DNA of 64,000 bases. Source: Thermoplasmataceae archaeon. GTDB taxonomy: Archaea; Thermoplasmatota; Thermoplasmata; Thermoplasmatales; Thermoplasmataceae. Numbering within the stretch: position 1 is the first letter of the stretch; each line of letters opens with the position of its first letter. A program made the position numbers and the translations under genes. Under the pieces are notes generated by a model that saw only the letters and a program-made list of their open reading frames with translations, made no database searches and had not been told where the DNA came from. The stretch is taken from assembly GCA_038729425.1 (NCBI GenBank), contig JAVYSB010000001.1:60523-124522 (forward strand), written 5' to 3'. Shown here piece after piece: positions 9,409-18,208 of this stretch.

Positions 9409-10172
9409 TGGATAAAATAACGCTTAGTATATTTAGGCAGGACCCGGCCCTTGAGGCTGAGGGGAAATTTGTTGATTATGAAGTCCCGACCGAAGATGGG
9501 ATGGTTGTGCTTGATGCCGTAAAGTATGTCGAAACGCATATAGACCCAACTCTTTCACTCCGGTGGAACTGCAAAGCCGGAAAGTGCGGATCATGTTCAG
9601 CCGAGATAAACCGCAAACCATCGCTAATGTGCAAGACGAGAGTCGATGAGGCGGGAAAACATATCACTGTAGCCCCCATGGCGGCATTCCCTCTCATTAA
9701 GGATCTAGTGACGGATGTATCCGGCAACTGGGTAAGCCTCAAGAAAATACCGATATTCACTCCAAGAGAAAATGACGAAAAAGCATGGACGGTGGCTCAG
9801 ATTGACATTGAGAGATCAAAGGAATTCAAGAAATGCATTGAATGTTTTCTGTGCCAGGATGTTTGCCACGTGGTGAGGGAACATGGTTCCTCTGGGTATT
9901 TTGGACCAAGGCATGTGGTGAAGGCTGCCTCTGCCGATATGCACCCCATGGATACTCTTGATAGGTCAGAATTCCTGAACTTGAGTGCGGGCCTTGGGTA
10001 CTGCAATATCACAAAATGCTGCCAGAACGTTTGTCCAGAGGGCATCCACATAACAGACAATGCGATAATACCGGAGAAAGAGCGCGCTGTCAACGCATAC
10101 TATGACCCTATTTCAATTATTTTAAGATCAAGAAGGAAGAGGAAGGAGGCGAAAAACAATGGAAAACACTAA
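9408..10172 (+). CDS. sdhB: Succinate dehydrogenase iron-sulfur subunit
   Basis: 254 residues. The N-terminal plant-ferredoxin domain binds [2Fe-2S] through CKAGKCGSCSAEIN plus a downstream Cys in LMCKT. The C-terminal helical domain has CIECFLCQDVCH (about 143-154) and CNITKCCQNVCPEG (about 199-212), supplying Cys for the [4Fe-4S] and third clusters. It relays electrons from the flavin to the membrane quinone. The start shares one base with the sdhA stop, and the end overlaps sdhC by 14 bp, so the three are translationally coupled. Confidence 0.95.
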   Translation: MDKITLSIFRQDPALEAEGKFVDYEVPTEDGMVVLDAVKYVETHIDPTLSLRWNCKAGKCGSCSAEINRKPSLMCKTRVDEAGKHITVAPMAAFPLIKDLVTDVSGNWVSLKKIPIFTPRENDEKAWTVAQIDIERSKEFKKCIECFLCQDVCHVVREHGSSGYFGPRHVVKAASADMHPMDTLDRSEFLNLSAGLGYCNITKCCQNVCPEGIHITDNAIIPEKERAVNAYYDPISIILRSRRKRKEAKNNGKH

Positions 10173-10875
10173 ATCTAAAGCAATAAATAGCATAATACCT
10201 TCAGAATTCCTTGAACCAAACTGGAGATTCTGGTCATTCGTACTCGTATCGGTAATAGGGACTTATCTTATGGTACTCTATCAGGTTCCTGTTCACAATG
10301 GCCTCACAGATCCATTCTATTCCCCGACAGTCCTTGTACTTCCTCTAGTAGTGTTGTTCAGGTTGACATGCTACGCATACAGGAAAGATTACCACAGGCA
10401 CCTTTTTAATCACCCTAACAGTTGCCTTACTGGAGAAAGACTAGACAGCAAGGCGAGAACCTACACTGGGGAGACCAGGTTTTTCAGGGTTGAGAATTTC
10501 CACAGATACTTCATGTACACGGCATGGGCGATCCTGCCATTCTTCTTCTATGACGTGTACACGGCAATCGCATATTCAGACTCAGTGACCCTGGCCTCCA
10601 TAATCTTACTGATCAATGCAATAGCCGTAACGCTCTACACGTTCTCGTGCCACTCCGTCAGGCACCTTACAGGCGGTTACAAGGACTGCTTCAGTTGCCC
10701 GTCTAATAACCTGAACAAGAAGAGATCATTTTTCACCGTTCAATCCAGATTCAATGCTCACCATGAAGCACTTGCCTGGACGAGCCTGATCATGTTCATA
10801 TTCACAGATCTCTATCTCAGGGGCTTGCTTATCAATCTGCCGTTGAATATCACGCTGTTTCATCTGGGGTTGTGA
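10159..10875 (+). CDS. sdhC: Succinate dehydrogenase membrane subunit
   Basis: 238 residues with about five hydrophobic helices. Conserved-looking polar patches lie at membrane edges: FRLTCYAYRKDYHRHLF (about 74-90), the histidine of ENFHRYFMYTAW, CHSVRHLTGGYKDC and NAHHEALAW. From memory these resemble the membrane anchor of the actinobacterial Sdh1-type enzyme rather than the classical SdhC/SdhD pair or the SdhE type. Histidines in the first and third patches are candidate haem or quinone ligands. Position and overlap with sdhB make the assignment firm even though the sequence is divergent. Confidence 0.85.
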   Translation: MENTKSKAINSIIPSEFLEPNWRFWSFVLVSVIGTYLMVLYQVPVHNGLTDPFYSPTVLVLPLVVLFRLTCYAYRKDYHRHLFNHPNSCLTGERLDSKARTYTGETRFFRVENFHRYFMYTAWAILPFFFYDVYTAIAYSDSVTLASIILLINAIAVTLYTFSCHSVRHLTGGYKDCFSCPSNNLNKKRSFFTVQSRFNAHHEALAWTSLIMFIFTDLYLRGLLINLPLNITLFHLGL

Positions 10876-10880
10876 TTAGA

Positions 10881-11051
10881 ATGATAAAAATACTGCCTTC
10901 AAGATTCAGATACCCGCTTTTCTTTCTCGGCCTCCTGATAATGGAACTATCAGGTCTCCTGCTGAAGTTCGCAAATCTAGCGTTCAGTGGCGTGGAAGTC
11001 ATGATAGCGGCTGGGTTCCTTGTTTTCGTTTTTTCTATCGTGGCTACTTAG
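10881..11051 (+). CDS. Small hydrophobic protein, candidate fourth succinate dehydrogenase subunit
   Basis: 56-residue frame beginning MIKILPSRFRYPLFFLG five bases after the sdhC stop. It has two predicted membrane helices (about 12-30 and 38-55) joined by a short loop with a Glu. The sequence just upstream (GATTAGA) gives only a weak Shine-Dalgarno match. In trimeric Sdh1-type complexes a small helical subunit accompanies the large anchor, and this would be the natural candidate. That role is inferred from position and hydrophobicity only. Confidence 0.6.
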   Translation: MIKILPSRFRYPLFFLGLLIMELSGLLLKFANLAFSGVEVMIAAGFLVFVFSIVAT

Positions 11052-11311
11052 TTCAAATGGCGTTTAGTATTTCAACCATATTTTTTTATTCTTTATCTTG
11101 ACCTTTCTATGATTATAAATGCGGATATGACAGGTTACTTCAATCATAATGAGAAATTTTACACGGCGGTAGTAAGAGCCAGTGTTCCAAGATTCTGTCA
11201 GACTCTACGGAAAAGAAATTGTATCAGGCTCTCTGAGAGCAGAGATCATCCCTTTTCTTTTTGTGCAAAAATCATTATCGATGGAAAGATAAATATCTTG
11301 TAAAATGAGCC

Positions 11312-12787
11312 CTAGCCATCTAAATTAGGCTGGCGCTGAACAGTCTCCCCAGTTTCATTATCTGTTTCCCCTTTACCGCCATCTTTGAGGATCACATTTT
11401 TCATCAACAGGGTGAAGAATACAGAAACGAGCAGGAACACCATTCCTATCAGGTAAACATAACTGAACGCCTGCGAAGATGGGAACATCCTGACATAGGA
11501 ACCCTGCACTGTTTGAATCGTAACTGGCATCACATACATTGTCTCAAGAACGCCACTTATGGCCGGAGCTATGGACGAACCTATGTTCCTGAATACAACA
11601 TTCATGCCGGTTGAAGCCCCAGATTCCTTGCTAGGTGTGGAGACCAAAAGGATATTGATCACCCCTACAAATATAAAAGAAAGTCCTATGCCCATAATCA
11701 CTGCCTCTTCCGTTATGTTCAGCACCGTGGACCTGTACAGGTATAGGCCCACATATGCAGCGAAGAGCACGATGGTACCAATGAGTATTGAAATCTTCGG
11801 GCCCCGAGCCTTTGTGACCAGGGCTGAAAGTGGTGCAAAAAGCATCGAAACAAGCGCAGCAGGGAGCATTACAAGCCCCGCGCTGAATATACTAAGGCCA
11901 AATCCAGAAGGCGATGGATCTTGAAGCAGCGTGGGTACGCTGTAAAATAGGAAAAACATACCAGCCATTGCAAAGAGTCCTGTGAAATTTGAGAGTAATA
12001 CATTTCTGATCCTTAGCAGCTTCATGCTTATGAATGGGGATTCCGCCCTTCTCTCCACTAGGACGAACGCTATAAGCGACAGTACTGAGACCGCAAAAGA
12101 AGCAGTAATACGTATCGAAGACCAGCCCCAGTATTCTCCCTCAGATATTCCAAGAATAAGAGTAACCACTCCCACAGCAAGTAACCCAACTCCTGCAAAA
12201 TCTATCCTCTGCTTGGAGCGTGTTGAACTGTCCTTGAGGACTATAAGAGCCAGGAAAAAGAGGCCAAAGGCAAAAGGTATAGCAGAATGGTACGACCATT
12301 CCCACGAGTAATTCTGGGTTATCCACGCCCCAAAAACAAGTCCAATAGCAGCGCCGCCGGTGAAGGTGGAACTCAAAATCCCTTGAGCAAGTGCCAGATC
12401 GTGCTTTGGCACCTGATCGTTGAGGAGAGCAAACGCAACCGGAAACATACCCATACCCAGCCCCTGAATAGATCGAATAAATATCAACTGATCAAGGGTT
12501 GTGGCAAATCCCCCAAAAGAAACCGCGACCGCATAAATCAGAGCAAGTATGAGAAATATATTTTTCTTGCCGTACATGTCAGCCAATCTGCCGAACAGGG
12601 CGGCTGAAATCGTGCCTGAAATTACATAGGCCGTTATAATCCATGATAGTGAATCGTAATTTGTGCTGAAGAATTTTTCAAGCACGGGGGTTGCTGGCAT
12701 TATCATTGTCTCTACATAATTTATAAGAATGCCCATGAAGGCCATTATGCCTATGGTTAGCCCCGCATGCCTTGTGAACCTGACCAA
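11312..12787 (-). CDS. MFS drug-exporter-type transporter (DHA2-like, about 14 helices)
   Basis: 491 residues, the length of 14-helix DHA2 (EmrB/QacA) exporters. The loop between helices 2 and 3 has the MFS signature LFGRLADMYGKKNIFLI. An acidic residue sits in helix 1 (INYVETMIMPATPVL), and motif-C-like GGAAIGLVFGAWIT is near residue 147, as in proton-coupled antiporters. Substrate unknown. The Gln/Asp-rich C-terminal tail is cytoplasmic. It lies 75 bases downstream of the DedA gene on the same strand. Confidence 0.85.
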   Translation of the reverse strand: MVRFTRHAGLTIGIMAFMGILINYVETMIMPATPVLEKFFSTNYDSLSWIITAYVISGTISAALFGRLADMYGKKNIFLILALIYAVAVSFGGFATTLDQLIFIRSIQGLGMGMFPVAFALLNDQVPKHDLALAQGILSSTFTGGAAIGLVFGAWITQNYSWEWSYHSAIPFAFGLFFLALIVLKDSSTRSKQRIDFAGVGLLAVGVVTLILGISEGEYWGWSSIRITASFAVSVLSLIAFVLVERRAESPFISMKLLRIRNVLLSNFTGLFAMAGMFFLFYSVPTLLQDPSPSGFGLSIFSAGLVMLPAALVSMLFAPLSALVTKARGPKISILIGTIVLFAAYVGLYLYRSTVLNITEEAVIMGIGLSFIFVGVINILLVSTPSKESGASTGMNVVFRNIGSSIAPAISGVLETMYVMPVTIQTVQGSYVRMFPSSQAFSYVYLIGMVFLLVSVFFTLLMKNVILKDGGKGETDNETGETVQRQPNLDG

Positions 12788-12862
12788 TCTAGATCATGTC
12801 TCCCTCATTGCCTGTTTATTCCAAGTACAACATCCTGCTTTGCATATTTTTCAGGACGAATC

Positions 12863-13534
12863 TCAGTGCTTAGCCACAGCACCTTCCATTTTCCCTTTCT
12901 TTCGCAAGTGACCCCTGTAGATGATCCATATCAATACTGCCACAAATGCTGCGGCTGCAACGTAGGTATACTGGTCGAAATAACTGAGTATATCCTGCCA
13001 GTGAGGGCCAAGGGAATATCCTAGATACACAAGCAGGATATCCCATAAAATGCTCCCAACAAGTGTGAGTATGGTGAAGTCTCTGAGCCGCATCTTAGCA
13101 ACACCGGCCGGTATGGAGATGAATGACCTGAACACGGGAACGAGCCTGGTGAAGAATACCGATGAGTCTCCATACTTAACAAACCACCTGTGTGTCCGCT
13201 GAATTGAGCCCTCGTCCAGCCCGAAATATTTACCGTACCTCATTATAAGCGGGATTCCCCCCTTGTCTCCAAGGACATAAGCTAAAAGGGCACCCACTAA
13301 ATTTCCCAGCGATCCCGCAATCAATACTATTATATAAGCAGAAATACCAAAATATGGCGGAAGAGCACCTGTCAGAGCTAGGTAACCCCCAAATGCCAAG
13401 ACCACTTCGGAAGGTACTGGAATGAGAAGCCCTTCAAGCACCATAAGGCCGAATATTCCAGGGTAACCAATAGTGCTGATCAGGTTTTGCACGAATAAAA
13501 CTACACTATCTACTATTGATAGTAATACAGACAC
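12863..13534 (-). CDS. DedA family membrane protein
   Basis: 223 residues. The family hallmarks are LIPVPSEVVLAFGGYLA near the N terminus, GNLVGALLAYVLGDKGG in the middle, and the conserved FFTRLVPVFRSFISIPAGVAKM, whose Arg residues are needed in bacterial DedA proteins. DedA proteins are linked to lipid scrambling or polyprenyl-phosphate recycling and proton-gradient homeostasis. The role here is by family only. The start is a GTG (MSVLLSIVD). Confidence 0.9.
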   Translation of the reverse strand: MSVLLSIVDSVVLFVQNLISTIGYPGIFGLMVLEGLLIPVPSEVVLAFGGYLALTGALPPYFGISAYIIVLIAGSLGNLVGALLAYVLGDKGGIPLIMRYGKYFGLDEGSIQRTHRWFVKYGDSSVFFTRLVPVFRSFISIPAGVAKMRLRDFTILTLVGSILWDILLVYLGYSLGPHWQDILSYFDQYTYVAAAAFVAVLIWIIYRGHLRKKGKMEGAVAKH

Positions 13535-13589
13535 AAAACCTTATACTTATCCTATTATAAAATAATTGTAGATAAAATATGGAAAGGCT

Positions 13590-14102
13590 TCAGTCCTCCC
13601 CAGCCTTGAGAGAATAGTCACCGATCATGGCAATTACTTCATTCGGAGGTAGCGAAAACCTGCGCTTCTTGATATCGCTCTCGAGCAGCATCAACTCAGA
13701 AAGCTCGTCGGGATAGCCATCCGCGTAAATGATCTCCTCGATTTTTGCGTTCATCAGCATTTTAGAGCACACCACGCACGGATGAGTCGTGACATAGATC
13801 TTAGAATTAGCAATGCTCACGCCGTGAACTGCGGCCTGAATTATGGCATTTTGTTCTGCGTGCAACCCCCTGCACAATTCGTGCCTCTCCCCCGAAGGAA
13901 TGTCGAGATCATCCCTAATGCAGCCAACAGCATCACAATTGGCCGTGTTGCTTGGAGGACCATTATATCCAGTTGCGAGCACGTTTTTATCGTTGACTAT
14001 TACCGCCCCCACTTTTCTGCGGGTGCATGATGATCTGGAAGCAGCTAGATACGCCATTCTCATAAAGTACTGATCCCAGGTGGGTTTTTCAAATTTTGGC
14101 AC
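13590..14102 (-). CDS. Deoxycytidylate (dCMP) deaminase family protein
   Basis: 170 residues. It carries the zinc-dependent deaminase motifs HAEQNAI (His ligand and catalytic Glu, about 80-86) and PCVVCSKML (two Cys ligands, about 107-115). Further Cys/His (GCIRDD, HELC) match the second structural zinc site common in dCMP deaminases. It probably converts dCMP to dUMP for thymidylate synthesis. Starts with GTG. Same strand as DedA but 55 bases upstream of it with an A/T-rich gap, so co-transcription is uncertain. Confidence 0.88.
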   Translation of the reverse strand: MPKFEKPTWDQYFMRMAYLAASRSSCTRRKVGAVIVNDKNVLATGYNGPPSNTANCDAVGCIRDDLDIPSGERHELCRGLHAEQNAIIQAAVHGVSIANSKIYVTTHPCVVCSKMLMNAKIEEIIYADGYPDELSELMLLESDIKKRRFSLPPNEVIAMIGDYSLKAGED

Positions 14103-14164
14103 GTTTCATTCATGAAACCAGCCTTAATAACCTTTGTTAGATACTATTGCGGGAGAGACCCCCA

Positions 14165-14176
14165 ATATTTATATAT
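14165..14176 (+). promoter_or_regulatory. TATA box of the Hsp20 operon
   Basis: The A/T-rich ATATTTATATAT segment sits about 26 nt before a predicted start near 14195-14198, inside the palindrome described next. Confidence 0.55.
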
Positions 14177-14190
14177 GCGTAGGTTATACA

Positions 14191-14217
14191 TAGTTGACAA
14201 CTAAAGGTTGTTAACTA
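14191..14217 (+). promoter_or_regulatory. Palindromic operator upstream of hsp20
   Basis: TAGTTGACAAC and GTTGTTAACTA are inverted repeats (10 of 11 positions match) separated by 5 bases. They cover the predicted transcription start, a position where a bound dimeric repressor would block initiation. The obvious candidate ligand is the HTH regulator encoded second in the same operon. This is inference from position and symmetry. Confidence 0.6.
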
Positions 14218-14227
14218 GGTGATTAAA

Positions 14228-14782
14228 ATGGTTGGAAAAAGAGAAAAGAGAGATGACTGGGATGACGACTTTTTCGGCGATTTCTTCAACGACTTTGGCT
14301 TTGACTTCAAGAGAATGAATGATCGGATGCAAAGGATATTCCAGCGGTTGATGAAAGAAGACGTACAGGATTTCGACGAGAGAGGACCATTTGTTTATGG
14401 ATTCACGTATCGCGTTGGACCCGATGGAAAGCCTCAATTCCAGGAATTTGGCAATGTTCCTGGCCCCGGAAGATTTGCAGGAAGGGAACTTGAAGGAGAC
14501 GTTCGGGAACCCATAACCGATTTTAACGATGACAAAGAAAAAGTATATGTTACAGTGGAACTGCCAGGAGTATCCAAGGAGAATATTGAGCTGAAGATAT
14601 CCGAGAGAAACATTACCATCAATGCAAAAGAGGAAGACCGCAAATACCACAAATCCATCGATCTTCAGGACAAAATAAAGACCGACAGCGCCAGCGCTAA
14701 GTTCAGGAACGGGATTCTGGACATAGTTGTCAACAAAGAATCACCTGAATCCAGCGCAGGCAAGAGCGTCAAGATAGAGTGA
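14228..14782 (+). CDS. Small heat-shock protein (Hsp20/alpha-crystallin family)
   Basis: 184 residues from the ATG at 14228, preceded by AGGTGA five bases upstream; a GTG three codons earlier overlaps that ribosome site and is less likely. The N-terminal region is acidic and Phe/Asp-rich (DDWDDDFFGDFFNDFGFDF). The alpha-crystallin domain includes VYVTVELPGVSKENIELKIS and ends FRNGILDIVVNKE. The C-terminal I-x-I oligomerisation motif appears only as KSVKIE. An ATP-independent holdase chaperone. Overlaps the regulator gene by 4 bp. Confidence 0.92.
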   Translation: MVGKREKRDDWDDDFFGDFFNDFGFDFKRMNDRMQRIFQRLMKEDVQDFDERGPFVYGFTYRVGPDGKPQFQEFGNVPGPGRFAGRELEGDVREPITDFNDDKEKVYVTVELPGVSKENIELKISERNITINAKEEDRKYHKSIDLQDKIKTDSASAKFRNGILDIVVNKESPESSAGKSVKIE

Positions 14783-15387
14783 ATATACTCATGACGGAAG
14801 ACCTGGACGAAATTATGAATGCCCTCCTCAATAATACGAGGAGGGAAATTTTGAAGATACTTACCGTAGATAATTCCTACGCACTCGAGATGAGCAAATG
14901 GCTTGGGGTTTCTCAGCAGGCAATAAACAAGCAGCTTGAAATGCTTGAGAAGGCAAAACTGATTAGCCTTGCTGGACTTGTTCCCAGCAATGCCGGGGCC
15001 TCTAGGAAACTTTACAGACCATCTGGCTTTTCTACCATAACAATAGACTATTCAAGAAACTTCTTCGAAATCAAGAGAATGGAACTTCAGTATTCAAACG
15101 ACGACTATGTCCTGAAGAGTGAAGGCAATAGAGAACTCCTTCAGGATCTAGAGAAGATAAACGGTGAGATTGACGAACTTATGTCAATGAGAACAAACCT
15201 GCTTAATAGGAAGGACGAGATTCTTGATGCACTGCACCGTAGCGTTTCGGACAACTCTGATTCGTCTCTCGAAAGAAACATACTTCTTTCATACCTTGAA
15301 CAGATGGACCAGGAAGCGGTTGCAGAGAAACTGAGTATTCCAATAGATTTAGTGAGTCACGTTGTAGGAAAATTCATGAATCAGTGA
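14779..15387 (+). CDS. ArsR-like winged-helix transcriptional regulator, partner of Hsp20
   Basis: 202 residues. The N-terminal winged HTH (about 5-80) contains LLNNTRREILKILTVDN, with the recognition-helix region WLGVSQQAINKQLEMLEKAK. A coiled-coil-like charged segment (about 110-155, LLQDLEKINGEIDELMSMR) is suited to dimerisation, and a helical tail contains a second short HTH-like stretch (EAVAEKLSIP). It starts at GTG 14779 overlapping the hsp20 stop by 4 bp, or at ATG 14791. Co-transcription with hsp20 plus the upstream palindrome suggests an autoregulated heat-shock repressor similar in logic to archaeal Phr. The function is inferred. Confidence 0.75.
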   Translation: MNILMTEDLDEIMNALLNNTRREILKILTVDNSYALEMSKWLGVSQQAINKQLEMLEKAKLISLAGLVPSNAGASRKLYRPSGFSTITIDYSRNFFEIKRMELQYSNDDYVLKSEGNRELLQDLEKINGEIDELMSMRTNLLNRKDEILDALHRSVSDNSDSSLERNILLSYLEQMDQEAVAEKLSIPIDLVSHVVGKFMNQ

Positions 15388-15408
15388 TATCCCCCTCCAG
15401 CTCTCTTT

Positions 15409-16164
15409 TTAATTTCCTGAAAATGAGCGTAAATTTTCTATTTCAAACGCATCTGGTTTGCTTAGGATTACTATGGATGATGGTGAGTCAAACTCCAGGC
15501 GCATCAGGTCATCGATATTTCCGCAAACTATTTTTTCAGTATCATGATAAAGCGCTGAGACCACGCAAATGGTCTCCCCTGAAAGAAAATGCTTAAGGGC
15601 AGACCTATTCTCAAGCTCCTTTAGCCAGATAAATGCCTGATAAGGTTCAATGGTTTTCCCGTCTTTCAGATCCAGAAGAACGATTGTATGCATTCCGTTT
15701 TCATGATTTCTGTATATTTTGGAGAACACACTTTGTGGAAAGAAGCCATCCGTTAAGAATGGGAGCGAAACAGGTGGACCCATCCTATAACCATACAGCC
15801 CAAGCCGTCCCGGGATTGCATTGACAATGGACGCGTTCTCATACACCTTCACATCAATGCCGCGTGATCTGCAACTGGCTGCAAGAACACCGTGTGTGGT
15901 GGCTGACATTCCATCTCCAACCACAAGCAGTACGACATTTTTTGATTCGCAAGATTCAACAATCGGTGATTTTCCTTCGATGAACTCTCTACCAACAGAG
16001 ATGATCTTTCTCTGGAAAAAGCCGGAGATCTCGCCAATGGTACCAGCTGGTGGCACGGAAGTGTACTCATCGATGTAGATAATGTCACCAGATCTGATTA
16101 CATCGGCCTCCTCCAGCGTGATACTCTTAAGGCCACGAAGGCCTATTCCAATAATATTAAGCAT
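15409..16164 (-). CDS. dphB: Diphthine synthase
   Basis: 251 residues. Begins [20 protein letters not shown] and has the tetrapyrrole-methylase fold motifs [10 protein letters not shown] (about 83-92, SAM binding) and [16 protein letters not shown] (about 114-129). It methylates the 3-amino-3-carboxypropyl group on the elongation factor 2 histidine during diphthamide synthesis. Its ATG overlaps the enolase 3' end by 8 bp, so the two are in one operon. The overlap is with an unrelated glycolytic gene. Confidence 0.93.
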   Translation of the reverse strand: MLNIIGIGLRGLKSITLEEADVIRSGDIIYIDEYTSVPPAGTIGEISGFFQRKIISVGREFIEGKSPIVESCESKNVVLLVVGDGMSATTHGVLAASCRSRGIDVKVYENASIVNAIPGRLGLYGYRMGPPVSLPFLTDGFFPQSVFSKIYRNHENGMHTIVLLDLKDGKTIEPYQAFIWLKELENRSALKHFLSGETICVVSALYHDTEKIVCGNIDDLMRLEFDSPSSIVILSKPDAFEIENLRSFSGN

Positions 16165-17377
16165 TAGCAGTGCCCAGGTTTTCCTCTATGTATGCCAGTT
16201 CATTTAGTTTTGCAAGCCTTTCACCACCGATAGTTCCAGTTTTTATGAACACTGACCCAAATGCGACAGCAAGGTGGGCAATGTAATTGTCTGTTGTTTC
16301 ACCACTTCTGTGTGAGATAACGGTTTTCATCCCAGCTTTCTTGGATGCTTCAACTGCCCGGTACGTGTCAGTCAACGTGCCTATCTGATTTACCTTTATC
16401 AGAACGGCGTTTGTGGATTTCATTTCAATTCCCTTCTTTATTCTCTTCTCGTCCGTCGTGTATATGTCGTCACCGACAACGAGAGCACGGTCCCCGATCT
16501 TGGAGGTCACGGCTGCAAATCCCTCGAAATCGGTTTCCTCAATCGGGTCTTCAATGAAATAAAATCCATGTTCCTTGACAAATGACGTCGCATAATCCAC
16601 CTGCTGGTCTGTGGTGAGTTTCCTATTTTTGTAGACGTACTTGCCATCCTCAAAATAAGACGTAGCGGCAAAATCAACACCAAGCAATATTTTGACCTTG
16701 TGCTCACCTGAAATCTCCTTCGCAGAATCCTTCACAATCTCTATGGCTTCCTCGTCGGATATGTTTGCCGTCCAGGCTCTCTCGTCGCCGACACCAACAC
16801 TCTGACCCTTGAGCTTTTCAGATAGTTTCTGGCCGATTCTCCTGTGAACCAGTGCATTGTAATATATAGATTCCAGGAACGTAGATCCTTGAGAGGAAAC
16901 AAGAAATTCCTGTATTGTTGTTCCGTTTTTCGAGTGTTTTCCACCGCCGATGACGTTTCCCATGGGCCTTGGGATTGATCGTGCCATTGCCCCCCCAACG
17001 TATGAATAGAGTGGTATGCCAAGTTTTATGGAGGACGCCTTAGCCACAGCCATTGAGATCGCTGTGGACATGTTTCCGCCGAGTCGCGAAAAATTATCAG
17101 TTCCATCTATTTCCTGAAGTATCCTGTCAACTCCCACCTGGTCAAGTGCATTTAAGCCAATAAGCGCCTTTCTTGCATGATCCCTGAAGTAATTGATGGA
17201 AGAATCTATACCATTTGCCGAGAATGCCACGACCTCAGTTGCTCCTGTGCTTGCTCCTGACGCGGCAGATGCTATTCCCTTAACACCGTCCAGATGTACT
17301 TCGGCTTCGATGGTAAAATTCCCCCTAGAGTCAAGAATTTTCCTTGCCCTTACGTCTCTTATTGTGAAATCATTCAT
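16157..17377 (-). CDS. eno: Enolase (2-phosphoglycerate dehydratase)
   Basis: 406 residues, slightly shorter than the usual 410-430. It has the signature [15 protein letters not shown], the loop GASTG (about 41-45), metal ligands in [15 protein letters not shown] and VGDDIYTT, the catalytic Lys in LIKVNQIGT, and SHRSGETTD near the end. Catalyses 2-phosphoglycerate to phosphoenolpyruvate in glycolysis/gluconeogenesis. Apparently leaderless (see its TATA box). Confidence 0.96.
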   Translation of the reverse strand: MNDFTIRDVRARKILDSRGNFTIEAEVHLDGVKGIASAASGASTGATEVVAFSANGIDSSINYFRDHARKALIGLNALDQVGVDRILQEIDGTDNFSRLGGNMSTAISMAVAKASSIKLGIPLYSYVGGAMARSIPRPMGNVIGGGKHSKNGTTIQEFLVSSQGSTFLESIYYNALVHRRIGQKLSEKLKGQSVGVGDERAWTANISDEEAIEIVKDSAKEISGEHKVKILLGVDFAATSYFEDGKYVYKNRKLTTDQQVDYATSFVKEHGFYFIEDPIEETDFEGFAAVTSKIGDRALVVGDDIYTTDEKRIKKGIEMKSTNAVLIKVNQIGTLTDTYRAVEASKKAGMKTVISHRSGETTDNYIAHLAVAFGSVFIKTGTIGGERLAKLNELAYIEENLGTANA

Positions 17378-17400
17378 GATGTATGTAATGAGACGAACTG

Positions 17401-17410
17401 ATAAATAGTT
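17401..17410 (-). promoter_or_regulatory. TATA box of the enolase-dphB operon
   Basis: Minus-strand AACTATTTAT centred about 28 nt upstream of the enolase ATG at 17377, which predicts a leaderless transcript. Confidence 0.5.
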
Positions 17411-17650
17411 AATTCAGAATGAAATACTGATCCAAGGCTAAAGCTTAAATTCACATTTGTAGACCTTAATTTTAGGCCTATCTTTTAAGAAGATTGCACT
17501 GCATTTGCGGCTACTCATATTACCAGTCACAATAGCGACCAAAATGAAACGGAAACTCTTATAACCCTTCGATTTCATCCTGAACTTGACCATTTCTGAC
17601 ATTTCAAATGCATTAATTCACTTGATATCACTGAGCTAAATGATTGGGAT

Positions 17651-18172
17651 TTACCGTATTTCCCTTAAATTCTGGCGATATCTGTCGACAAAGGTGTTAT
17701 AATTGCTCTTGTAGCCGGTCCACAGATCCTTGTAGGCACTGTCTATTTTTCCCACAATCTTGGCAGGCACACCAACAGCAATGCTTTCATCCGGGATTTC
17801 AAATTTGTTCTTAACAACAGCGCCCTCGCCTACCACAGCCCATGCGCCAACGGTAGCAAAATCCGATACCGTAGCACCCATGCCTATTACAGCCCAGTCT
17901 TTCACTCGGCCGGTGTGTATCACAGAAAGATGCCCTATTGTTGCATGTTCTCCTATGACCGTGGTCTCCCCCGGCCTGGCGTGAACCACACAGTTATCTT
18001 CAATTGCACTGTAGCTCCCGATCTCGATCCTGCCATAATCCCCTCTAAGCACGGCTCCTGGGCCTATCCAGACGCCGTCACCAATCTTTATATTTCCAAT
18101 CACAGTAGCATTTGGGAAGATATACGATCTGCCAATTTCTGGGTGCTTTCCCTCAAACGAATACACTGGCAT
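17651..18172 (-). CDS. Gamma-carbonic-anhydrase-like left-handed beta-helix protein
   Basis: 173 residues made of hexapeptide repeats (for example VIGNIKIGDGVWIGPGAVLR), predicting a left-handed beta-helix trimer. Histidines in CVVHA, IGEHATIGH and SVIHT match the three zinc/iron ligands of the Cam family. The acidic loop of true Cam is not evident, so the protein belongs to the CamH/YrdA-like group, whose carbonic anhydrase activity is variable. Same strand as the upstream PfkB gene, 36 bases apart. Confidence 0.85.
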   Translation of the reverse strand: MPVYSFEGKHPEIGRSYIFPNATVIGNIKIGDGVWIGPGAVLRGDYGRIEIGSYSAIEDNCVVHARPGETTVIGEHATIGHLSVIHTGRVKDWAVIGMGATVSDFATVGAWAVVGEGAVVKNKFEIPDESIAVGVPAKIVGKIDSAYKDLWTGYKSNYNTFVDRYRQNLREIR

Positions 18173-18208
18173 AAACCTGAAACCTTTGCAGGCTTATAAA
18201 TTGACTTT

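Noticed and set aside
11109-11303. 64-codon plus-strand frame after the sdh operon.
   Set aside because: No recognisable sequence, an even mix of residues, and it runs through a T-rich probable terminator region.
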